NCBI GenBank assembly: GCA_025462785.1
Contig: JAOAPG010000426.1
Coordinates: 1-19,544 of the forward strand
Reading direction: 5' to 3'
DNA: 19,544 bases
Origin: Acidobacteriaceae bacterium
GTDB taxonomy: Bacteria; Acidobacteriota; Terriglobia; Terriglobales; Acidobacteriaceae
How positions within the stretch are numbered: position 1 is the stretch's first letter; each line of letters begins with the position of its first letter. The position numbers and the translations under genes were made by a program. The notes under the pieces are model-generated. The model had not been told where the DNA came from. It searched no databases and saw only the letters and a list, made by a program, of their open reading frames with translations. This document shows, in pieces, positions 7,225-15,598 of this stretch.

Positions 7225-8712
7225 ATGAAGTTTTCATCCTCGCGGGTCCCTGCAGGTCTCTTTCTTGTTGTGAGTCTTGGCTGCGTCGCTTGGGGGAGCA
7301 ACCCCGTCGTCAGCATCAGTTCACCATCCAACGGATCGTCAGTCAGCTCTCCTGTGAACTATCTCGCTTCTGCCAGTAGTCCTGGATGCAAGAACGGGAT
7401 CTCCGTCATGCGCATTTACTCTGCGCCTTACGTGAGCGCGTTCACCGTCGGGGGCGGCAAAATTAATACTTACATCACTCTGCAACCGGGAGCCTACAAC
7501 ACGGTGGTGCAGGCTTGGGACTACTGTGGCAATGTCGGAAAGGCCTATATAACCATCAAGGTCACAGGGGAGACGAAGCCTGCGGGGTTTGTGTACGCAC
7601 TCAACAGCTACTTCAATGCCAACGGAACAAACAGCAACGTTCGCGGATTTACCGTTGTGGGGTCGAATGGCGCGCTTGCTTCAACGTTGCAAGGTCCAGT
7701 CCCCGCCAATATTGAACCGGCGGCGATCGCCGCCGACAAGGGCGGATACCGCGTTTACGTTGCGGACTATGTATCCGGCGACGTGTTTGCCTACTTCATT
7801 GACAGCCGGAACGGATACCTCAACCCTGTGCCAGGCTCGCCGTTTCCAGCGCATCGCTCGGTCGCTGCGGTAGCTGTGCATCCGAGTGGCAAATTAGTCT
7901 TCGCTGCGCTCTCGGAGTATGCAGCTGGCGACGCAGTGGCCGTGTTCCAGGTGCAAGCGAATGGTTCGTTGAAAGAAGCGCCTGGTTCGCCTTATTCGGT
8001 ACAGTCGGGGCCGCAAACGTTGAGCGTGGACCCCAGCGGCAATTATCTGTATGTTGGCTCGGGAAGCGGCTATGTCGAGGGTTTCCAGATCAATACTGTT
8101 TCGGCGGCACTTACTCCGTTGCCGGGATCTCCGTACCAGGTATCGTCTCAAGCATGCGGCAGCGCATATCCTCGAGACCTTGTCGATCTTATGGGGAAGT
8201 ATCTGTATGTCGGGGATGGCACGTCAGGCGCAATTGACGGCTACAGCATCGCGTCGGGCGTAGGAACTCTGAGTGATCTTGCCGGCTCTCCCTGGGTGGA
8301 TATCCATTGTGAGGGAGCGGCAATCGACGACCCACTGTTCACGTATAGTCCTCGGTCGATGACTGTCGACGGGACAGGTAAATTTCTCTACGCGTTGAAC
8401 ATGTGGGAAAGAAACATCGCGACCTATGCCATCCAAACGAGTGGGGCATTGAAATTCCTGAAGTTCACTGCGCAGGATATTGCGTGCTATGGCGCGGTTC
8501 GCACCGATTCCTCGGGGAATTATCTCTATACGGGTGCTTGCAGCTTCGGTACGATTCCTCCCGGGTACGGCGGCCTGGCTGGATTCGCGATCAACCACAG
8601 CACGGGCGATCTGACACTCCTGCCGACGTCGCCATACACATACCCACAGCCGGGTCGAACGTTTGTTCAAGACATTGCGGTCACGCCGTGGCCCCCGAGT
8701 TCGACCCGCTGA
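7225..8712 (+). CDS. Secreted Ig-like plus seven-bladed beta-propeller (lactonase-fold) protein
   Basis: 495 residues from ATG 7225 (AGGGG at 7215-7219); the frame is open further upstream, but this start places a signal peptide at the N-terminus (MKFSSSRVPAGLFLVVSLG). Residues about 25-117 look like a bacterial Ig-like domain (VVSISSPSNGSSVSSPV..., with paired cysteines). The rest is a propeller of about 45-50-residue blades marked by a recurring PGSPY/F motif (VPGSPFP, EAPGSPYS, PLPGSPYQ, LAGSPW, LPTSPY) and by DPSGNYLYVGS-type strands. The fold resembles the 6-phosphogluconolactonase/YVTN-type lactonase propellers common in Acidobacteriota, but enzymatic activity is not implied; surface or periplasmic binding is as likely. 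It stands alone between the repeat block and the aquaporin. Confidence 0.85.
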   Translation: MKFSSSRVPAGLFLVVSLGCVAWGSNPVVSISSPSNGSSVSSPVNYLASASSPGCKNGISVMRIYSAPYVSAFTVGGGKINTYITLQPGAYNTVVQAWDYCGNVGKAYITIKVTGETKPAGFVYALNSYFNANGTNSNVRGFTVVGSNGALASTLQGPVPANIEPAAIAADKGGYRVYVADYVSGDVFAYFIDSRNGYLNPVPGSPFPAHRSVAAVAVHPSGKLVFAALSEYAAGDAVAVFQVQANGSLKEAPGSPYSVQSGPQTLSVDPSGNYLYVGSGSGYVEGFQINTVSAALTPLPGSPYQVSSQACGSAYPRDLVDLMGKYLYVGDGTSGAIDGYSIASGVGTLSDLAGSPWVDIHCEGAAIDDPLFTYSPRSMTVDGTGKFLYALNMWERNIATYAIQTSGALKFLKFTAQDIACYGAVRTDSSGNYLYTGACSFGTIPPGYGGLAGFAINHSTGDLTLLPTSPYTYPQPGRTFVQDIAVTPWPPSSTR

Positions 8713-8986
8713 TTCGGGAGTGGCTAACTTGGCTAGTGCCGATGTTCACGCCTGCTTTTGGCGTTAGGCACCGGGCACTTCTGCGCTCGTTTAAGGACTA
8801 GCTTTTTTAGAGTCTTCGCCGAAACTCAGGGCATCAAGGTGAGCGTCCTTCCGGCGCGGCTCGTCAAGAATTACTACGGTAGGTAGAACTGACTGAACCT
8901 CCGCACATTTAGAGCGGATCCCATTGCAACCAAGTGTGAAAGCCAGGCGTGGAACCCTCAGCAAGGTGGGGCTACAGTGTCGGCCA
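8713..8986. other. Intergenic region upstream of the aquaporin
   Basis: No gene is supported. A short plus-strand frame (about 8795-8887) encodes a peptide containing AETQGIKVSVLPARLVKNYYG before a stop. It faintly recalls the start of IS110-type transposases but is too short and too divergent to call. The region should hold the promoter of the downstream plus-strand genes; I cannot identify it with confidence. Confidence 0.4.
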
Positions 8987-9793
8987 ATGGCGCTTCGACC
9001 TCGAGATGGATTGAGCGCAGGTCGCAGCCTATGTCACCACTGGCCGGAGTATCTGATGGAAGTGGCGGAGTTGGGACTGTACATGTTTGCTACTTGCGCA
9101 TTTGCGACAGTGCTGCAGCATCCTGCGTCGCCACTCCGCCAGCTTATTTCCAGCAGTGTTGTTCGTAGGGCTCTCATGGGGTTGGCAATGGGCGCGACGG
9201 TGATCGCGATTGTGATGTCGCCCTGGGGCAAGGGGTCGGGCGGCCATTTCAATCCGGCAATCACCTCCACTTTTTATCGGCTGGGGAAAGTGGAGTTTTG
9301 GGATGCATGGTTCTACGCCATCGCGCTGTTCTTTGGCGCGATTACCGGTGTCGCGCTCGCCAGGTATGTGTTGCGAGGAGCGCTGGGCAATGATGCAGTA
9401 CGGTACGCAGTGACCGTGCCGGGCATGTATGGCAGCTGGGTCGCGTTTCTCGCGGAACTCGCGATCTCTTTCATTCTGATGATCACCGTCTTGTTCGCGA
9501 CGAATCGCAAAAGGCTGGCCCCATATACTGCATATTTTGCCGGCGTACTGATTGCGACCTATATCACGTTCGAAGCTCCGCTCTCTGGAATGAGCACGAA
9601 CCCGGCACGAACATTCGGCTCAGCATTTCACGCCAGCTACTGGCACGCGCTATGGATTTATTTCATCGCACCGTCCTTGGGCATGCTGGCCGCCGGCGAG
9701 GCTTTTCTGCGAGCTCGCGATGGCGTCGCTCCATATTGTGCCAAACTCCACCACGCCAATAACGAGCGCTGCATCGTTCACCATGGGCCATAG
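8987..9793 (+). CDS. Aquaporin / MIP-family channel
   Basis: 268 residues from ATG 8987. Six hydrophobic segments are visible, with both half-helix motifs intact: GHFNPAIT (NPA at residues 89-91) and STNPARTF (NPA at 205-207, with the selectivity Arg at 208). TYITFEAPLSGMS before the second NPA, and the C-terminal CAKLHHANNERCI, match a MIP subgroup I associate with Acidobacteriota and related soil bacteria. It moves water or small neutral solutes across the inner membrane; substrate cannot be fixed. No clear ribosome-binding site precedes 8987. The frame is open further upstream to a TTG at 8924, but that extension is basic and unlike the family. It begins a long plus-strand gene run; the next gene starts 58 bp after its stop. 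Confidence 0.88.
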   Translation: MALRPRDGLSAGRSLCHHWPEYLMEVAELGLYMFATCAFATVLQHPASPLRQLISSSVVRRALMGLAMGATVIAIVMSPWGKGSGGHFNPAITSTFYRLGKVEFWDAWFYAIALFFGAITGVALARYVLRGALGNDAVRYAVTVPGMYGSWVAFLAELAISFILMITVLFATNRKRLAPYTAYFAGVLIATYITFEAPLSGMSTNPARTFGSAFHASYWHALWIYFIAPSLGMLAAGEAFLRARDGVAPYCAKLHHANNERCIVHHGP

Positions 9794-9851
9794 GCCTTAT
9801 TATTTGGTAAGGGCGATTCGATCTGAAGAAATAAGCAGAGAGGAGAATCCC

Positions 9852-10658
9852 GTGCAAACACTTCAACCTGATTACTTCAACTCCTACCGCAGTCTCGAGT
9901 TGATGAGAGATGCCAATGGTGTACTGGTTGCCGAATTCCACAGCAACGGTGGACCGTTCACTTTCACGGCGCAAGATCACACGGAGTTTGTCGATGCCTT
10001 TTACCGGATTGCACAGGATAGAGCGAATAAGATCGTGATCCTAACGGGCGCAGGCGGGGATTTCATTCCTGACATTGATTTTTCGTCCTTCGGCAATGTC
10101 GCCGATCCCGGCGTTTGGAGCCAGGTTCACGATGAAGGCGTTCAGATTCTAGAGAACCTATCCAACGTACGCGTCCCGGTCATCGCTGCTATCGAGGGAC
10201 ATGCCCACGTGCACTCCGAGTATGCGCTACTTGCGAGTGTGATTGTGGCGTCAGAGGATGCGACCTTCCACGATGTTCCGCACTTCGCCGGTGGCATTGT
10301 GCCGGGTGACGGAATTTTTACGGCGTGGAGTTATCGTGCTGGCGCAGGACGAGCCGAGGCGTTTCTGTTGAACCCACAGCCGCTGGCGGCGCGTACCGCG
10401 TACGAATGGGGAGTGGTTGGCGAGGTTGTGCCGAACGGCGAGGCGCTAAGTCGGGCGCGGGAATTGGCCGAGCTGTACATGAAGGCTCCGGAAGTTACGC
10501 GTCGGAACACCCGCATTCACCTCATTCAACCGCTCAAGGAGCGTATCGTGCGAGAAGTTGGCTATGGGCTGGCGCTCGAAGGAGCGTCGGCGGCCGATCT
10601 CGTGAAGTCAATGCAAGTCAAGACTGAGCCTGTCGCTCGGAAAGGGAAAGTCGCATGA
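9852..10658 (+). CDS. Crotonase-superfamily beta-diketone hydrolase, 6-oxocamphor-hydrolase-like
   Basis: 268 residues from GTG 9852, with GAGGAG at 9840-9845 and 6 bases of spacing; the longer frame from 9720 overlaps the aquaporin and is rejected. The sequence follows 6-oxocamphor hydrolase (Rhodococcus CamK/OCH) along its length: NKIVILTGAGGDF, IDFSSF, VPVIAAIEG, ATFHDVPHFAGGIVPGDG. The OCH catalytic residues as I remember them (His122, His145, Asp154, Glu244) have counterparts at His121, His144, Asp153 and Glu243. OCH breaks a C-C bond in a cyclic beta-diketone by a retro-Claisen reaction, needing neither CoA nor metal. The substrate here is unknown. The stop overlaps the next start (ATGA), so this gene and the flavoprotein gene are translationally coupled. 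Confidence 0.85.
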   Translation: MQTLQPDYFNSYRSLELMRDANGVLVAEFHSNGGPFTFTAQDHTEFVDAFYRIAQDRANKIVILTGAGGDFIPDIDFSSFGNVADPGVWSQVHDEGVQILENLSNVRVPVIAAIEGHAHVHSEYALLASVIVASEDATFHDVPHFAGGIVPGDGIFTAWSYRAGAGRAEAFLLNPQPLAARTAYEWGVVGEVVPNGEALSRARELAELYMKAPEVTRRNTRIHLIQPLKERIVREVGYGLALEGASAADLVKSMQVKTEPVARKGKVA

Positions 10659-12117
10659 AGACGGTGCGGAGCACTTCATCAGCTCAGCTAGATGAAAAGA
10701 CGCAGCCGGAAGAATTTGATCTGGTGATTCTCGGTGGCGGCACGGGATCGACAATCGCTGCATGGACTTTTGCTGGACAGGGGAAGCGCGTCGCCGTAAT
10801 CGATCGCAAATACATTGGCGGATCGTGTCCGAACATCGCGTGCCTACCAAGCAAGAACATCATCCATAGTGCGAAAGTTGCATCATACTTTCGCCGAAGT
10901 GAGGACTTCGGCATTGCTCGTGACGGCTTTGCGGTTCACATGTCGGGTGTTCGCGACCGCAAGCGCAAGATGGTATCGGACTTGAACGATGTATATCTGG
11001 AAAATTACAAGAAAACGGGAGCGGAGCTCATTTTCGGATCTGGGCGCTTCATAGATAGCAAAACGGTGGAGGTCGCTTTCCCCGCCGTCAGCTGCGCGGC
11101 ACCAACGTGATCGTCAGCACCGGTACGCGGGCAGTGTTGGGAGCGATTCCTGGTCTCGCTGAAGCGCAACCGCTTACACATATCGAGGCGCTCGAACTCG
11201 ACGAAATTCCTGAACATCTACTCGTGATCGGCGGCGGCTACATCGGAGTAGAACTGTCCCAGGCGATGCGCCGATTCGGTAGCAAAGTGTCAGTGATCGA
11301 CCGCGACGAGCGAATGATGTCTCGAGAAGACGAGGACGTATGTGACGGTCTTCGCAGGCTACTTGAGGATGAGGGCATCGACATCCTTCTAAATACACGG
11401 ATAAAGCGGGTGTCAGGAAAGTCGGGAGAGTCAGTGAGCATCGTCATCGAGCAAAATGGAGCTGAGAAGACGCTCGAGGGTAGTCACGTGCTGGTCGCGG
11501 CAGGCCGCACTCCTAACACCGAGGGAATTGGCCTGGACTTAGCCGGCATCGAGGTGACTGATCGTGGATACATCCAGGTGAACGACCGATTGCAGACCAC
11601 GGCGCCCGGTGTTTGGGCGATCGGCGAGGTTGCTGGCAGTCCGCAGTTTACACATATCAGCGTTGACGATTTCCGTGTGGTGCATGACAACATTAATGGC
11701 GTTAGCCACGCGACGACCGGCAGGCAAGTTCCGTATTGTCTGTTCACCGACCCGGAATTGGCTCGCGTTGGACTAAGTGAGAACGAAGCCAAAGCGCGGG
11801 GCCTTCCATACCGCTTGTTCAAGGTTCCAATGGAAGCAGTACTGCGTGCGCGCACGCTTTCGGAAACGCGAGGATTTCTGAAGGCGCTGGTTGAGGCTGA
11901 TGGCGATCGCATCCTTGGCTTCACGGCCTTCGGTGTCGGCGCGGGCGAGGTCATGTCGGCGGTCCAGATTGCGATCATCGCAGGACTACCGTATACCGCG
12001 CTGCGCGACGCCGTCCTGACTCACCCGACATTGGTCGAGGGGCTTATACCGCTGTTCTCATCCGCGGCATCGCATAATGCTGCCGATCCGAAACTAACCA
12101 ATATTTCTGCCGCGTGA
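10655..12117 (+). pseudogene. Dihydrolipoamide-dehydrogenase/mercuric-reductase-like flavoprotein, one frameshift
   Basis: Two frames add up to about 486 codons, the full family length. Part 1 (10655-11110) has the FAD motif GGGTGS (residues 27-32) and a redox disulfide CPNIAC (Cys58, Cys63). Part 2 (in frame to 12117; its first possible start is GTG 11107) has the NAD(P) motif GGGYIG, the second FAD motif (APGVWAIGEV) and the C-terminal HPTLVE, with the His and Glu of the lipoamide-dehydrogenase dyad. The break is near 11076-11090: part 1 ends in an alien tail (FPAVSCAAPT) while the other frame already reads RRQLRGTNVIVSTG. A net loss of one base modulo three explains it. There is no C-terminal cysteine pair, so it is not a mercuric reductase. 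It was coupled by ATGA overlap to the hydrolase gene. Real inactivation or a sequence error cannot be told apart here. Confidence 0.8.
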
Positions 12118-12227
12118 TGTCAAAGCGCAGGATATATAGTTGGTGAACGCGCAGCCCGTTTTCGTCTGCGATTTTTCAACCGGCGACTGGTGGGCAACCC
12201 GGATTTGTTGGTTTGGGAGCCGTGACG

Positions 12228-12785
12228 ATGCGTCAACCCAAGGTTCACAGTCAACTCGGCCGAGCCGCAGTCCAGATCTTTGGCGCCAACGATCGCATCA
12301 ACCAGATCCTCATCGGACACCTTGACCCTACCGCTTGGACAGCCAAGCCGCCTGGCAATGTTCGCACTATTGCGGCGATCTTTACTCACATGCACAATGT
12401 TCGCTCCAAGTGGATCAGGCTTACAGCTCCACATCTGAAGGTTCCACCACAGCTCAACCGCACGCACTGCACTCCGCAACAGGCCCGTGCGGGACTGGCC
12501 GAGAGCGCCGCTCGCTGTGCGGATATGCTCGCTGAAGCGCTCGGCGATGGTGCGGGCCGCGTCGAGAAGTTTCACAGAGACGGATGGGCTCAGGCTTGGC
12601 CGGTTGGCCCGGAAATGCTGTGCTACATGATTTCTCACGAAGCGCATCATCGCGGGCAGGTGTGTATGCTCGCGCATCAACTCGGATTTCCGCTGCCTAA
12701 AGATGTGGCGTACGGGATCTGGAATTGGGAGAAGCTGTGGAAAGAGTGCGGGTCGCCTGGTGGTCCTGGGTTGTTGTCTGATTAA
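12228..12785 (+). CDS. DinB-family four-helix metal-binding protein
   Basis: 185 residues from ATG 12228, with GGGAG (12215-12219) 8 bases upstream. The DinB/YfiT pattern is present: an N-terminal helix with NDRINQ, a conserved Trp (about residue 37), HMHNVRSKW with the first candidate metal ligand (His54 or His56), and HEAHHRGQ giving His137 and His141. The family folds as a four-helix bundle with a three-His metal site; members include thiol transferases and many proteins of unknown role, often stress-induced. The substrate cannot be inferred. A long minus-strand frame (12120-12791) overlies it but shows no family features. The gene lies 110 bp after the flavoprotein. Confidence 0.85.
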   Translation: MRQPKVHSQLGRAAVQIFGANDRINQILIGHLDPTAWTAKPPGNVRTIAAIFTHMHNVRSKWIRLTAPHLKVPPQLNRTHCTPQQARAGLAESAARCADMLAEALGDGAGRVEKFHRDGWAQAWPVGPEMLCYMISHEAHHRGQVCMLAHQLGFPLPKDVAYGIWNWEKLWKECGSPGGPGLLSD

Positions 12786-13043
12786 AGTCATGGCGGAAAG
12801 AAACCTCGACGGGCAGGAGATGCATCTTAAGGCGAATAAAAGTTTGCATCTTGCGATGGACTTTGTCTTACCCCTTTATTCCGAGTGCCGGTTGGCTCTC
12901 CGGTGGAATTGTGATTCGCATATGGGGTTGTTAGCATTGGGGAAGCTGGGGCTTTTTACAAATGAGCCGGTCGTCGTGATGTTAGACCCGTGAATTATTA
13001 CCACGACCGGCGCAAAGAACGTGTAAGCCGTGGGACGGCTACT
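12786..13043 (+). other. Gap between DinB-family gene and phosphoribosyltransferase gene
   Basis: A plus-strand frame from ATG 12790 to TGA 12993 would give a 67-residue peptide with mixed hydrophobic segments (LHLAMDFVLPLYSE, GLLALGKLGLFT), but no ribosome-binding site precedes it and I do not recognise it. It is most likely non-coding or a gene remnant. Nothing else is seen. Confidence 0.35.
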
Positions 13044-13703
13044 ATGCCATACCGGGATCGATTTGAAGCCGGTCGAGTGCTCGCTTCCGAGCTGCGTCAT
13101 CTAGCGAATCGGCCCGATGTCATAGTTCTGGCTTTGCCAAGAGGTGGCGTACCGGTTGGATACGAAGTGGCGAAAGAGCTCAACGCCCCTCTGGACGTTT
13201 TCGTCGTCCGCAAACTTGGAGTACCCGGACATGAGGAGTTGGCCATGGGAGCACTCGCTTCGGGTGGCGTACGTGTTCTGAACGAGAATGTCATTCGGTC
13301 GCTGGGTATCCCGGACAGAGTAGTCGACATGGTGGCCGCGAACGAACAAAGGGAACTGGAGCGGCGAGAACGCCAGTATCGGGACGGTCGCCCCCCTCTA
13401 GATGTTCGAGGACGCACTGTCATCCTGGTGGACGACGGGTTAGCGACAGGATCGTCCATGCGCGTTGCCGTGCGTGCGCTGAGAAGTAAGAATCCCGCGC
13501 GAATTATTGTTGCTGTTCCGGTGGCCTCGGGCGATACGTGCGCTGAATTAGAGTCTGAGGCCAACCAGGTGATTTGCGCCGCTACTCCAGAGCCTTTCTG
13601 GGCAGTAGGTCAGTGGTACACGGATTTTTCGCAAATGAGCGATGAAGAAGTACGCGACTTGCTGAGGCAGGCGGCAAGCCTTCCAAAGTCTAAAGCCGCC
13701 TGA
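13044..13703 (+). CDS. Phosphoribosyltransferase-fold protein (ComF/PRTase type I)
   Basis: 219 residues from ATG 13044; the frame is open from GTG 12990, but the family normally begins with a MxxRDRxEAGRxLA motif, seen here as MPYRDRFEAGRVLA. The PRPP-binding loop is VILVDDGLATGSS (residues 126-138). An LPRGGVPVGYEVA segment (31-43) and the VRKLGVPGHEELAMGA segment (56-70) are typical of the stand-alone stress-associated PRTase group rather than of purine salvage enzymes. The reaction is unproven for this group. The stop codon lies inside a hairpin (13695-13713) just before the ribosome-binding site of the erythromycin-esterase-family gene, 23 bp away, so the two are probably co-transcribed. 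Confidence 0.85.
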   Translation: MPYRDRFEAGRVLASELRHLANRPDVIVLALPRGGVPVGYEVAKELNAPLDVFVVRKLGVPGHEELAMGALASGGVRVLNENVIRSLGIPDRVVDMVAANEQRELERRERQYRDGRPPLDVRGRTVILVDDGLATGSSMRVAVRALRSKNPARIIVAVPVASGDTCAELESEANQVICAATPEPFWAVGQWYTDFSQMSDEEVRDLLRQAASLPKSKAA

Positions 13704-13713
13704 GTGAGGCGGC
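13695..13713 (+). promoter_or_regulatory. Perfect 7-bp hairpin spanning the PRTase stop codon, next to the following RBS
   Basis: GCCGCCT (13695-13701) and AGGCGGC (13707-13713) are exact complements around a 5-base loop containing the TGA stop. The GGAG of the next gene starts 2 bases after the stem (13715-13718). There is no U-tract, so it is not a standard terminator. It could damp translation or protect mRNA between the two genes. A regulatory function is inferred from position only. Confidence 0.45.
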
Positions 13714-13726
13714 CGGAGTTCCTACC

Positions 13727-15061
13727 GTGGCACAAGACGGTCCATTACAGATCCGGGCAATTCGCGAACATGCTCATCCTGTTTCAGACGCGCGGGCTGA
13801 CTATGATCCTCTCTTTGAAATGATTGGAGATTCGCGGTTCGTTCTTTTAGGGGAAGCTTCTCACGGAACGCACGACTTCTATCACACGCGAGCGCAGATT
13901 ACAGAATGGTTGATTGAGGAGAAAGGCTTCGCAGCGGTTGCCGTGGAAGCGGACTGGCCAGATGCCCAGCGTGCCTCCCGTTATGTCCAGGGGCGTGGAG
14001 ATGACGCGGAGGCCGTCGAGGCACTCGATTCGTTCAAGCGATTTCCTACATGGATGTGGCGGAACACAGACGTCGTCGAATTCATTAGCTGGCTTCGCGA
14101 GTACAACGATGGACTCGAGCAAGGCGAGCGAAAGGTCGGTTTCCACGGTCTTGACCTGTACAGCTTGCATGCCTCGGCTCGAGCCGTGCTCGACTTCCTC
14201 GACAGAGTGGATCCGGAGGCAGCTCGGCGTGCGCGCCATCGCTATTCATGTTTCGAACACTTCGGAGAGGACACTCAGGCTTATGGATACTCCGTCACTT
14301 TTGGCCTGAGCGAATCCTGTGAAGAGGAAGCAGTAAATCAGCTGATCGAAATGCAAAAGCGAGCTGCGGAATTAGCCAGCCGCGATGGGAAACTGGATCC
14401 CGATGCTTTCTTCATCGCCGAGCAGAACGCGCGATTGGTCAAGAATGCCGAACGCTATTACCGGACCATGTTTGAAAGCCGAGTCGAGTCTTGGAACCTC
14501 CGCGACCAGCATATGGTCGAGACTCTTGAAGCATTGGAACGTCATCTCGGTTCGTCCGCCAAGATCGTGGTTTGGGCGCACAACTCTCACCTCGGAGATG
14601 CGCGTGCAACCGAAATGGGAGCCCAAGGTGAACTTAATATCGGCCAACTAATGCGTGAACGGTACGGCAAAGACGCGATGCTTGTAGGCTTCACAACCTA
14701 CACCGGGACGGTCACGGCGGCCTCCAACTGGGATGCTCCTGCGGAACGAAAACAAGTGCGGCCAGCACTGGGAGAGAGTTACGAAGCCATGTTCCATGAA
14801 ACCGGGATTCCTGGCTTCTTGCTGGAACTACGAGGGAACGAGTGGATCGCTGGAGTCCTTACGGAGAAGCGGCTTGAGCGGGCGATCGGCGTGATCTATC
14901 TCCCCGAAACGGAACGAATCAGCCATTATTTTCATACGCGCCTCGCCGATCAATTCGACGCTGTAATTCACTTCGACAAAACGCGCGCGGTCGAACCACT
15001 CGATCGAACGTCGCAATGGGAGGCAGGCGAATTCCCAGAGACCTATCCGTTTGCCGTGTAG
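13727..15061 (+). CDS. Erythromycin-esterase-family (Ere-like) hydrolase
   Basis: 444 residues, GTG start at 13727 with GGAG 8 bases upstream. The family core is complete: GEASHGTHDFY with Glu43, His46 and His49, AVEADWPDA with Glu74, and WAHNSHLGDA with His285 and His288. These agree with the Glu43/His46/His285 active-site positions known for EreC-type enzymes. Only a few Ere proteins open macrolide lactones; most chromosomal relatives, especially those next to PRTases, have unknown substrates and should not be read as resistance genes. The protein has no signal peptide and is cytoplasmic. It sits between the PRTase and a DUF5335-like gene, a grouping I recall, sometimes as fusions, from other bacteria. 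Confidence 0.88.
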   Translation: MAQDGPLQIRAIREHAHPVSDARADYDPLFEMIGDSRFVLLGEASHGTHDFYHTRAQITEWLIEEKGFAAVAVEADWPDAQRASRYVQGRGDDAEAVEALDSFKRFPTWMWRNTDVVEFISWLREYNDGLEQGERKVGFHGLDLYSLHASARAVLDFLDRVDPEAARRARHRYSCFEHFGEDTQAYGYSVTFGLSESCEEEAVNQLIEMQKRAAELASRDGKLDPDAFFIAEQNARLVKNAERYYRTMFESRVESWNLRDQHMVETLEALERHLGSSAKIVVWAHNSHLGDARATEMGAQGELNIGQLMRERYGKDAMLVGFTTYTGTVTAASNWDAPAERKQVRPALGESYEAMFHETGIPGFLLELRGNEWIAGVLTEKRLERAIGVIYLPETERISHYFHTRLADQFDAVIHFDKTRAVEPLDRTSQWEAGEFPETYPFAV

Positions 15062-15104
15062 CAGGATCTCTGTCGGCGAGTTGAACAAATCGAAATCTGA
15101 AACC

Positions 15105-15566
15105 ATGATGAACTCACAGGAATTTATTGAACGGGCGTTGGAAAGCCCAAACCGAGCGAAAAGTCACGATGTGCAGAAGCGAGATGCGGGCGACATCGAG
15201 ATTCCCCCGGATGAGTGGGAGTCATTCCTCGCCAGTTTCAGCTCGCAGCATGAGGGATGGCTGGCGAGTCTTTCCGTGCATCAAGGATCCAAAACATCGA
15301 CTCTTCTAAGCAACTGCCGTTTGCAAAGGATCATAATTGATCGCACTGATGCGCATTGTTACGCGAATATCTCAATGCTCGAAGGCAGCAACCGTCAAGT
15401 TCGTTCAGTGCCTGACCCTCTGCATCTCACCTTCAAGAGAGATCAAGCCGGTGCACACCAGGGGCTCGAGATTGCATCCGCGGACGGTTTGCTGGCTGTT
15501 CTGCGATTCCGAACTGCTGTACTTCCTGAAACTCTTGATGGAGTTCTACCCAGTACGCCATCTTGA
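15105..15566 (+). CDS. DUF5335-like small protein
   Basis: 153 residues from ATG 15105 (a second ATG follows at once at 15108; the ribosome-binding site is weak). The recognisable block is IPPDEWESFLASFSSQHEGWLASL (about residues 33-57), which matches the DUF5335 opening as I remember it. A beta-rich middle (residues 58-117) and the LEIASADGLLAVLRFR segment near the C-terminus also fit. Function is unknown. It is acidic to neutral, lacks signal or membrane segments, and is linked by 43 bp to the Ere-like gene and by 32 bp to the hydrolase gene, so it probably belongs to the same transcript. Confidence 0.6.
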   Translation: MMNSQEFIERALESPNRAKSHDVQKRDAGDIEIPPDEWESFLASFSSQHEGWLASLSVHQGSKTSTLLSNCRLQRIIIDRTDAHCYANISMLEGSNRQVRSVPDPLHLTFKRDQAGAHQGLEIASADGLLAVLRFRTAVLPETLDGVLPSTPS

Positions 15567-15598
15567 GCGTCGTCTAGATTTTCGCGAGCTGGAAGCAA

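Noticed and set aside
8795..8887. Short peptide resembling the start of an IS110-type transposase
   Set aside because: About 30 codons of weak similarity only; no catalytic residues, no inverted repeats and no further transposase frame.
10655..12117. Mercuric reductase
   Set aside because: No N-terminal metal-binding domain, no C-terminal vicinal cysteines, and an HPTxxE dyad as in dihydrolipoamide dehydrogenase; no mer genes nearby.
12120..12791. 223-codon minus-strand ORF overlapping the DinB-family gene
   Set aside because: It is the antisense shadow of a gene with clear DinB motifs; no ribosome-binding site and Arg/Ser-rich composition.
13727..15061. Reading the Ere-like gene as a macrolide-resistance determinant
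   Set aside because: Family membership and the active site are clear, but the chromosomal context next to a PRTase and the lack of mobile elements argue against a resistance role.
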